Assembly: GCF_900091595.1 (NCBI RefSeq)
Contig: NZ_FMCW01000019.1
Location: 1 to 64,000, forward strand
Length of the DNA stretch: 64,000 nt
Origin: Micromonospora haikouensis
Lineage (GTDB): Bacteria > Actinomycetota > Actinomycetes > Mycobacteriales > Micromonosporaceae
Direction: 5' to 3'
Below, piece by piece: positions 58,185 to 64,000 of the stretch. Both the position numbers and the translations under genes were made by a program. Every line of letters starts with the position of its first letter. Positions within the stretch are counted from its first letter, which is position 1. Below the pieces are notes generated by a model. It searched no databases, had not been told where the DNA came from, and saw only the letters and a list, made by a program, of their open reading frames with translations.

Positions 58185-58381
58185 ATCGGTCACTCCTCCA
58201 CAGGTATAGACATCGGCCGGGGTCCCGCCGGCCGACGCGTCTCCCATGGTCCGGCTAGTCCCCGATGTCCGACATGGGCCGAACGGCCGAAGGTCCCTAG
58301 ACGGACGGATGAACCATGCCCGATTTATACGACTAATACACGCCAGAACCCACCTTATTTGGACTCATAGTCACTGGTCGT

Positions 58382-58404
58382 GATGCTCCAACTACGAGAG
58401 CATC
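58382..58404 (-). terminator. Small hairpin after the gene at 58470
   Basis: GATGCTC (58382-58388) pairs with GAGCATC (58398-58404) over a 9-nt loop. It lies about 66 nt past the stop of the minus-strand gene at 58470 and upstream of bldC, so it may end the former. Confidence 0.4.
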
Positions 58405-58469
58405 TCACCTTGGGAGCGCTTCCATGGGCGTTTTGCGCCCCCTTGCACAGGTCTTTACCCAGGTCAGGG

Positions 58470-59309
58470 CTAGTTGCACCGCTCGAGCAACTGGACCGCC
58501 CGCCACCTCGCGACGAGCCGGTCGTACGCCGCCGAAGCCTCGTCGGCCTCCCCCTTGGACAGCCCGGCGAGGCCGCCCGCGACGAGCGTCGGGGAGTCGT
58601 CCTCGGCGAGGGTCTCGTCGGAGAGCAACTCGACCAGGCCGCCGTAGTCCAGCTCCACCACCGAGCGCGGGTGGAACTCCTCCAACCACCGCGCGGCCTC
58701 CTCGACCGCCTCGGTGATGGGCGCCTCGCCGACGGTCTTGCGCAGCACCGACAGCGCCCGCGACGACCGGCGGCGGGCCTTCGAGATCTCCGTCCGGTAG
58801 CGCAGCGCGCGCCGCCCGGGCCGGGTCACCAGGTCCCGCTCCTCGAAGTCGAACAGGACGAACCAGCGCAGCGGCACGCCCCACGTGGCGATCTGCTCGT
58901 GCACCCGCGGCACGCCGTGCTCCAGCACCCGGGCCCCGCTGCGCCAGTCCTCCACGACCGCCTTGGCCTGCCCCGCCAGGATCGGCGGCACGAACGCGTC
59001 GGCCAGCACCGACGGCACGCCGTCGCGGGCGCTCAGCGCCGCCTCGGCCACCCGGATCCGCAGGTTCCACGGGCAGACCAGCAGGGCGTCGTCGACCTCC
59101 AGGACGTACGCCTCCTCGGGCAGGTCGGGCAGGCGGGTCCAGCCCGCGCCGAGCGCCTCGATGACCGCCGTCCGCTGCCGCAGGGGCCCCTCCGAGGGGG
59201 CCACCGCCCGCCCCTGTTGCACGTAGCGCCGCCAGAAGGACTGGCGGTCCCGGTCGAAGGCGGTCAGCGGCTCGTACACCCGCAGGTAAGAAGCGAAGAG
59301 CGACGGCAC
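58470..59309 (-). CDS. Conserved actinobacterial protein next to bldC, 279 aa
   Basis: I do not recognise a named family. Visible segments are SLFASYLRVYEPLTAFDRDR at the N-terminus, EEAYVLEVDDALLVCPWNLR, RRALRYRTEISKARRRSSRA and the C-terminal helix AYDRLVARWRAVQLLERCN. GTG 59309 has GGGAGGAT upstream and is preferred over a longer open frame. It is divergent from the amino-acid dehydrogenase gene at 59516. Association with bldC and vdh looks conserved in my memory of related genomes, but no function is claimed. Confidence 0.75.
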   Translation of the reverse strand: MPSLFASYLRVYEPLTAFDRDRQSFWRRYVQQGRAVAPSEGPLRQRTAVIEALGAGWTRLPDLPEEAYVLEVDDALLVCPWNLRIRVAEAALSARDGVPSVLADAFVPPILAGQAKAVVEDWRSGARVLEHGVPRVHEQIATWGVPLRWFVLFDFEERDLVTRPGRRALRYRTEISKARRRSSRALSVLRKTVGEAPITEAVEEAARWLEEFHPRSVVELDYGGLVELLSDETLAEDDSPTLVAGGLAGLSKGEADEASAAYDRLVARWRAVQLLERCN

Positions 59310-59515
59310 GGCGCGATCCTCCCACGAGACGCAACCCGGACGCCCGCAGCGCCCCCCGATCAGGCGCGCTGGGCACCGGACGCCCGCGACCGGGCACGCT
59401 GCGCACGACGGCACGGCGTCGGCCGATACTAGGCTCGGAGGCACCGGCACCATCCCGCCGGGCGCGCCACCAGGTCCGCGTCCCACAAGGACGCACACCG
59501 TCACAGGAGTCAGCC

Positions 59516-60598
59516 ATGGGCGTTTTCACCAGCATCGACGACCCGTCATCCACCGGCCACGAGCAGGTCGTGTTCTGCCAGGACACGCAGACCGGCCTCC
59601 GCGCGATCATCGGCATCTACTCCACCGCGCTGGGCCCCGCGCTCGGCGGCACCCGCTTCTACCCGTACGCGAGCGAAGAGGCCGCGCTGGCCGACGTGCT
59701 CGACCTGTCGCGCGGCATGGCGTACAAGAACGCGCTCGCCGGGCTGGACCTGGGCGGCGGCAAGGCGGTCATCTGGGGCGACCCGGACCAGCTCAAGAGC
59801 GAGCCGCTGCTGCGCGCGTACGGCCGCTTCGTCGAATCGCTCAACGGCCGCTACTACACCGCCTGCGACGTCGGCACGTACGTGGCGGACATGGACGTGA
59901 TCGCCCGGGAGACCCGCTACGTCACCGGCCGCAGCGTGGAGCACGGCGGCGCGGGCGACTCCTCGGTGCTGACCGCCTGGGGCGTCTTCCAGGGCATGCG
60001 GGCCGCCGCCGAGCACGTCTGGGGCGCGCCCACCCTCAACGGCCGGCGGGTCGGCGTGGCCGGGCTGGGCAAGGTCGGCAAGCACCTGACCCGGCACCTG
60101 CTCGACGACCACGCCGAGGTGGTGGCGACCGACGTCGACCCCCGGGCGCGCGAGTGGGTGCGCGCCAACCACCCGCAGGTCGAGCTGGTCGACGACGCCG
60201 CCGCGCTCGTCGCCGCCGACATCGACGTGTACGCCCCGTGCGCGCTGGGCGGCGCCCTCGACGACGACACGGTGCCGGCGCTGCGGGCGAAGGTGGTCGC
60301 CGGGGCGGCGAACAACCAGCTCGCCCACCCGGGCATCGAGAAGCTGCTCGCCGACCGGGGCATCCTCTACGCCCCCGACTACGTGGTGAACGCCGGCGGG
60401 GTGATCCAGGTGGCCGACGAGATCGAGGGCTTCAACTTCGAGCGGGCCAAGCTCCGGGCCACCCGCATCTACGACACCACCCGGCAGATCCTGCGGCTCG
60501 CCGACGACGAGGGGGTGCCCCCGGCCGTGGCGGCGGACCGGCTCGCCGAGCGCCGGATGGCGGAGGTCGGCCGGCTGCGGACGATCCACCTGAGGTGA
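59516..60598 (+). CDS. vdh: Leu/Val/Phe-type amino-acid dehydrogenase, 360 aa
   Basis: The catalytic domain has GPALGGTRFYPYASEEAALA and YKNALAGLDLGGGKAVIWGD, including the catalytic Lys. The NAD domain contains GRRVGVAGLGKVGKHLTRHL. The protein ends with the regular C-terminal helix. It oxidatively deaminates branched-chain amino acids, and in actinomycetes the best-known member is valine dehydrogenase (the symbol is inferred). GGAGTCAGCC precedes ATG 59516. Products can feed branched fatty acid or polyketide precursors. Confidence 0.92.
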   Translation: MGVFTSIDDPSSTGHEQVVFCQDTQTGLRAIIGIYSTALGPALGGTRFYPYASEEAALADVLDLSRGMAYKNALAGLDLGGGKAVIWGDPDQLKSEPLLRAYGRFVESLNGRYYTACDVGTYVADMDVIARETRYVTGRSVEHGGAGDSSVLTAWGVFQGMRAAAEHVWGAPTLNGRRVGVAGLGKVGKHLTRHLLDDHAEVVATDVDPRAREWVRANHPQVELVDDAAALVAADIDVYAPCALGGALDDDTVPALRAKVVAGAANNQLAHPGIEKLLADRGILYAPDYVVNAGGVIQVADEIEGFNFERAKLRATRIYDTTRQILRLADDEGVPPAVAADRLAERRMAEVGRLRTIHLR

Positions 60599-60969
60599 CG
60601 ACCGCCGCGCCGCGGCGCGGGGCCGCCTGTGCGGTGCCGAGCCGCGTGCTGCGGTGAAGGTCACAGCCCGGCCCGGGGCGGCCTGGACCCCGGGTCGGGC
60701 GACCGGGCAGGGCGCGACGGCGAACGGCGTTAAGCTGAAATCGGGGTGATTACTGCCCAACTGCCCGACGTCACGGGTGATTCGGCAACCGCCCCTTACC
60801 TCAGTACAATCGGTGACGGCCGGATAACTGCGACGCGCAGAGCCGGCCTGCGGTAACCCGAGGTGCCGAAGGGCGGCATCCCCATGTACCGTAAGAGCCA
60901 CGAGAGATGCCTGACGTCATCGGGGCCCGCCTTCGGGCTGCCCCGAATTCTGTGCGAGGGGGTCGAGCC
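60599..60969 (+). promoter_or_regulatory. Leader and promoter region of the DUF3073 gene
   Basis: No gene is seen in these 371 bases. Two related elements occur: CCGACGTCACGGGTGA near 60767 and CTGACGTCATCGGGG near 60911, both with a TGACGTCA-like core. A short hairpin (GGGCCCGCCTTCGGGCTG) lies near 60927-60945 inside the leader. GAGGGGG precedes ATG 60970. A promoter probably lies near 60720-60760 or 60880-60900, but no strong boxes stand out. Confidence 0.4.
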
Positions 60970-61185
60970 ATGGGGCGCGGCCGTGCTAAGGCCAAGCAGA
61001 CGAAGGTGGCCCGGGAGTTGAAGTACCACTCCCCGAACACCGACCTCACCGCCTTGCAGCGCGAACTGGCGGGTGCTGGTAAGTCGAACCACGACTTCGA
61101 CGACGACTACAAAGAGTATGTCGACGACGACGACGAGGATCACGCGGACGAGGACCCGGACCCCTGGGTCCGTCCGACCCGTTGA
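60970..61185 (+). CDS. DUF3073 protein, 71 aa
   Basis: The N-terminus MGRGRAKAKQTKVARELKYH is the DUF3073 hallmark, and the C-terminus is extremely acidic (DFDDDYKEYVDDDDEDHADE). This small actinobacterial family is close to universal in the phylum and of unknown function; its basic-then-acidic layout suggests nucleic-acid or protein binding. ATG 60970 is preferred to a longer frame because of the hallmark. A terminator follows. Confidence 0.93.
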   Translation: MGRGRAKAKQTKVARELKYHSPNTDLTALQRELAGAGKSNHDFDDDYKEYVDDDDEDHADEDPDPWVRPTR

Positions 61186-61201
61186 CCCCCGGGAGCAGCT
61201 G

Positions 61202-61223
61202 AGCACGCGGCAGTCCGCGTGCT
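61202..61223 (+). terminator. Intrinsic terminator after DUF3073
   Basis: AGCACGCGG (61202-61210) pairs with CCGCGTGCT (61215-61223) over loop CAGT and is followed by TGTGTTTGTG, a T-rich tail. This is one of the most classical terminators in the window. Confidence 0.85.
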
Positions 61224-61263
61224 TGTGTTTGTGCCCGTCCCGGGGCCGGCGTACCAACCGATG

Positions 61264-61315
61264 ATCAAGGATCTGTCCACCGGACCCCGTTCCGGGCGAT
61301 CGGCAGGTCCTTGAT
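61264..61315 (-). terminator. Hairpin after the RiPP precursor gene
   Basis: ATCAAGGATCTG (61264-61275) pairs with CAGGTCCTTGAT (61304-61315) with one mismatch or wobble. It begins 16 nt after the minus-strand stop at 61331. The loop is 28 nt, with possible internal pairing. Confidence 0.6.
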
Positions 61316-61330
61316 CTCGGAGCCGTACCC

Positions 61331-61567
61331 TCAGCGGGGCCGGTTGTTCCAGTTGTAGAACGTCGGGATGTTCTCGAAGTGGTTCCAGGCGCACACCGCG
61401 CCCGCGCCCTCTCCTCCCGCCGCCTCCGACCGCAGCCGGCGCGCGTCCTCCGCCTCCTGGAGCAGCGCGACGAGCCCGTCGGCGGCATCCCGCACCCGGT
61501 CGACGACCGGGCCCTCCGTGGCCCCTCCGACGCGCTCAGACTGCCGGTGTCCGGTGTTCTCGGGCAT
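61331..61567 (-). CDS. amcA: RiPP precursor, multiple-cyclophane type, 78 aa
   Basis: The first 58 residues are a helical leader (VDRVRDAADGLVALLQEAED), and the last 20 are the probable core, CAWNHFENIPTFYNWNNRPR. It contains four triplets of aromatic-X-Asn/His form: WNH, FEN, FYN and WNN. Three-residue cyclophane RiPPs (triceptides) are cross-linked between an aromatic ring and the third residue of such triplets. ATG 61567 has GGAGGGAG upstream and lies inside the end of the maturase gene (32-nt overlap). The gene symbol follows my recollection of the AmcA/AmcB family of actinobacterial multiple-cyclophane peptides and was not checked. Confidence 0.75.
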   Translation of the reverse strand: MPENTGHRQSERVGGATEGPVVDRVRDAADGLVALLQEAEDARRLRSEAAGGEGAGAVCAWNHFENIPTFYNWNNRPR

Positions 61568-62672
61568 GGTCCAACACTCCCTCCAGTAGGCGGATCTTGC
61601 TGTTGCGGCAGTGCTCGGTCTCCGTACCGTCGAAACGCCCCAGCTCGAAGTAACGGTTGGCGGCGTGCCCGCCCCCGCAGAACCCGAAGTAGGGGCAGGA
61701 CGCCCGGCACGCCTCCACGCCGGCCAGGAACTCACCCACCCAACCGGTCGTCCGCTCCGCGCCGGCCACGATCTCGGCCAGCGGGGTCGTCAGCACGTTG
61801 CCGCTGCTGAAGTCGCCGTACCGGGGGTCGGAGAAGCCGGCCAGCTCCGGGGAGAGCACGACCACGGAGCCGTCGTGGCCGACCGTGGGGATCGGGTCCA
61901 GCCGCCGGGGCAGCAGCCCGTCGGCGGTGCCGTCGAGGACCGCCGCCGCGTACCGCAGCGACCACTCCACCTCGCGCAGGTGGATGCGGGGGTCCCGACG
62001 CCAGGCGGCCACCAGCTCCGCCCAGAACGCCCGCACCTGCGCCGCGTCGTGGGCGTTGCCCCGGGTGTTCACCCCCTCCGTCTCCTCGATGTTGACGCCC
62101 AGCACCTCGCAACCCAGGCCGAGGAAGTAGTCGTACAGCTCGGCGGCGCGACCCGGCTCCGGGTCGTTGACCACGGCCAGGGCCGAGAAGGGCAGCCCGT
62201 GCCGGCGCAGCGCCGCCACCCCACGCACGATCCGGTCGTACGCCGGCCGGCCCGCCCGGGTGACCCGGTCGCCGTTGCGCCCGCGCGGCCCGTCCACGCT
62301 CACGCTGACCCGCACCCGGTGCGCGGCGAGGAACTCGCACCAGGCGTCGTCGATGAGGGTCGCGTTGGTCTGCACGTGGTGCTCGACCTCCGGGCCGAAC
62401 GGGGCGATCAGCGCGGCGAGGTGCTCCCGGCCGGCGGCCAGAGGCTCCCCGCCGTGCCACACCACCGAGAAGCGGCCGGCCTCCGCCCAGCGGTTCACCG
62501 AGGCCGCGACCGCCTCGGCGACCGCGACCGGCATCCGCCGGTCGACCGCCCGCATCGGGAGGTAGCAGTATGCGCAGTCGAGGTTGCACAGGGTCGTCGG
62601 CTGCATCACGACGTACGACGGGACCGGGGAGATCCCCCGCATCCCGCTGGACGGCCGTCCCCGAGCAGCCAT
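61536..62672 (-). CDS. amcB: Radical SAM/SPASM peptide maturase, cyclophane-forming type, 378 aa
   Basis: The radical SAM site is CNLDCAYC (Cys29, 33, 36), and SVVWHGGEPLA is a GGE-like SAM-binding segment. A C-terminal SPASM-type region has CRASCPYFGFCGGGHAANRY and then ETEHC, Cys residues for auxiliary iron-sulfur clusters. Such enzymes form C-C bonds in RiPP precursors (XyeB, GrrM, FxsB relatives). The precursor gene overlaps its 3' end, fixing the pairing. No dedicated transporter or protease is next to it. Start ATG 62672 is preceded by GGAGGGCG. Confidence 0.9.
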   Translation of the reverse strand: MAARGRPSSGMRGISPVPSYVVMQPTTLCNLDCAYCYLPMRAVDRRMPVAVAEAVAASVNRWAEAGRFSVVWHGGEPLAAGREHLAALIAPFGPEVEHHVQTNATLIDDAWCEFLAAHRVRVSVSVDGPRGRNGDRVTRAGRPAYDRIVRGVAALRRHGLPFSALAVVNDPEPGRAAELYDYFLGLGCEVLGVNIEETEGVNTRGNAHDAAQVRAFWAELVAAWRRDPRIHLREVEWSLRYAAAVLDGTADGLLPRRLDPIPTVGHDGSVVVLSPELAGFSDPRYGDFSSGNVLTTPLAEIVAGAERTTGWVGEFLAGVEACRASCPYFGFCGGGHAANRYFELGRFDGTETEHCRNSKIRLLEGVLDHAREHRTPAV

Positions 62673-62773
62673 CGCCCTCCTTCCCGACCCGAAGGGTGCC
62701 CCTCAGGCTAGGCGGCGACGGCCGCTCGGGTGAACCCCCGACCAGACGCCGAGCAAATCAATGGCCCTCGATA

Positions 62774-63928
62774 TTAACCCCGAGTGTGCTGGCCGACCAT
62801 CTGCACCTTGCCGGTGCCCTCGATGATCTCGCCGGCCTGCCAGGCGTCCACACCCCGGCCGGTCAGCGTGGCCAGCGCCCGGTCGGCGTCCTCGGCGGAG
62901 ACGATCGCGAACATGCCGACGCCCATGTTGAACGTCGACTCCATCTCGTTGTCGTCGATCCGGCCCTTGGACTGGATCAGGTCGAAGATGGGCTGCGGCT
63001 TCCACGTGGAGCGGTTGACCACCGCGTCGACGTTCTCCGGCAGGATGCGCACCAGGTTGCCCGGGATGCCGCCGCCGGTCACGTGCGCGATGGACCGCAC
63101 CTCGGCCTCGGCGATCAGCTTGAGGCAGTCCTGAGCGTAGATCTTGGTCGGCGTGAGCAGCTCCTCGCCGAGGGTGCGCTGGCGGCCGAAGTCCTCGATC
63201 ACCACGTCCAGCCGCATCCGGCCCGCGCCCAGCAGCACGTGCCGCACCAGGGAGTAGCCGTTGGAGTGCAGGCCCGAGGAGCGCATCGCGATGACCACGT
63301 CACCGATCTCCACCCGATCCGGGCTGAGGATCTCGCTCTCCTCCACCACGCCGACGCCCGTGGCGGAGACGTCGTACTCGTCCGGACGCAGCACGCCCGG
63401 GTGCTCGGCCGTCTCGCCGCCGAGCAGCGCGCAGCCGGCGTACCGGCAGCCGTCGGCGATGCCCGCGCCGATCTCGGCCACCTTGTCGGGGACGACCTCA
63501 CCGCAGGCGATGTAGTCGAGCAGGAACAGCGGCTCCGCCCCGCAGGCCACCAGGTCGTCGACGACCATGGCGACCAGGTCGATGCCGATCGTGTCGTGGA
63601 TGTCGAGCTGCTGCGCGATCACCAGCTTGGTGCCCACCCCGTCGGTGGAGGACGCCAGGATCGGGTTCTTGTATTTCTTGGTGTCCAGCCGGAACAGGCC
63701 GGCGAAGCCGCCCAGGTCGCCCATGACCTCCGGGCGACGGGTCTGCTTGACCTTGGACTTGAGCAGCTCGACCGCGCGGTCGCCCGCCTCGATCGAGACG
63801 CCGGCGTCCGCGTACGAGACCGAGCGTTTGCGCGCCGGGCGGCCGTTGCCGGCCGTCCAGGGCTGGCGGTCACCGCCGGCGCCGGTCGGGCTGCTTCCTG
63901 TGCCGCTGCGCTCGGAAACGTGCGTCAC
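62774..63928 (-). CDS. purM: Phosphoribosylformylglycinamidine cyclo-ligase, 384 aa
   Basis: The AIR synthetase fold is clear. SVSYADAGVSIEAGDRAVEL is near the N-terminus, ILASSTDGVGTKLVIAQQLD and HDTIGIDLVAMVVDDLVACG carry the ATP-binding Gly and Asp residues, and CALLGGETAEHPG and SIAHVTGGGIPGNLVRILPE complete it. It catalyses the fifth step of purine biosynthesis. An N-terminal extension of about 35 residues is atypical of E. coli PurM and common in actinobacteria. GTG 63928 follows GGAGAACC. purF is expected upstream, outside the window. Confidence 0.96.
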   Translation of the reverse strand: MTHVSERSGTGSSPTGAGGDRQPWTAGNGRPARKRSVSYADAGVSIEAGDRAVELLKSKVKQTRRPEVMGDLGGFAGLFRLDTKKYKNPILASSTDGVGTKLVIAQQLDIHDTIGIDLVAMVVDDLVACGAEPLFLLDYIACGEVVPDKVAEIGAGIADGCRYAGCALLGGETAEHPGVLRPDEYDVSATGVGVVEESEILSPDRVEIGDVVIAMRSSGLHSNGYSLVRHVLLGAGRMRLDVVIEDFGRQRTLGEELLTPTKIYAQDCLKLIAEAEVRSIAHVTGGGIPGNLVRILPENVDAVVNRSTWKPQPIFDLIQSKGRIDDNEMESTFNMGVGMFAIVSAEDADRALATLTGRGVDAWQAGEIIEGTGKVQMVGQHTRG

Positions 63929-64000
63929 GGTTCTCCCCTTTTGTGGTTCTCGCGGGGTCCGGCGGTGGCCGGTCGGCCCGCGTCGGGCGGTGCTATTGGC

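Overview
The window is high-GC actinobacterial DNA, most probably from Micromonospora or a close relative in the Micromonosporaceae. The indications are frequent GTG starts, four-base start/stop overlaps inside operons, a BldC regulator, a DUF3073 protein, a LitR-linked carotenoid cluster, a Tad pilus locus, and two copies of a 20-nt-loop hairpin repeat of a kind I associate with this genus. No rRNA and no complete mobile element is present. The left edge carries the start of an IS1380-type transposase.

Layout. 1-2400: transposase fragment, sparse DNA and two divergent helix-turn-helix genes. 2479-12886: a LacI-type repressor, a promoter with its operator between the -35 and -10 boxes, then an apparent operon with a lipoprotein binding protein, an ABC ATPase, two permeases, a Gfo/Idh/MocA oxidoreductase, a PmoA-like protein and a cupin, followed by a secreted two-domain glycoside hydrolase. 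Together they look like a glycan or sugar uptake and catabolism unit. 13132-17943: Ser/Thr kinase with a C-terminal extracellular domain, small secreted and hypothetical proteins, a methyltransferase and a PAP2 phosphatase. 17959-28728: prepilin peptidase facing a Tad (Flp-type) pilus operon ending in a LysM membrane protein. 28904-35289: Rieske protein, a B12 riboswitch in front of a deleted bluB, two tandem AraC paralogues, a crotonase and a flavoprotein disulfide reductase.

35447-39838: small membrane protein, lipoprotein, NarL-type response regulator and two divergent paralogous sensor kinases, one of which has Arg at the phosphoacceptor His. 39938-46463: light-response module with photolyase, crtB, crtE, crtI, idi and a B12-binding LitR/CarH regulator. 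46536-50615: polysaccharide deacetylase, tRNA-Glu, tRNA-Asp and tRNA-Phe, a two-repeat type I-E-like CRISPR relic, then a lower-GC GntR/GNAT/small-protein island that looks like the remains of an integrated element. 50752-57901: assorted metabolism, including a branched-chain-amino-acid-type binding lipoprotein whose two lobes are in reversed (circularly permuted) order, a split fatty-acid oxidation pair and a calcium-repeat protein. 57975-63928: bldC, an amino-acid dehydrogenase, DUF3073, a RiPP cassette (radical SAM/SPASM maturase and a precursor ending in a run of aromatic-X-Asn/His triplets), and purM.

The strongest candidates for new biology are the cyclophane-type RiPP cassette, the circularly permuted binding protein, the kinase/pseudokinase pair sharing one response regulator, the riboswitch-controlled bluB relic, and the LacI-controlled glycan locus. 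All calls come from reading sequence and translation only; no database search was run.
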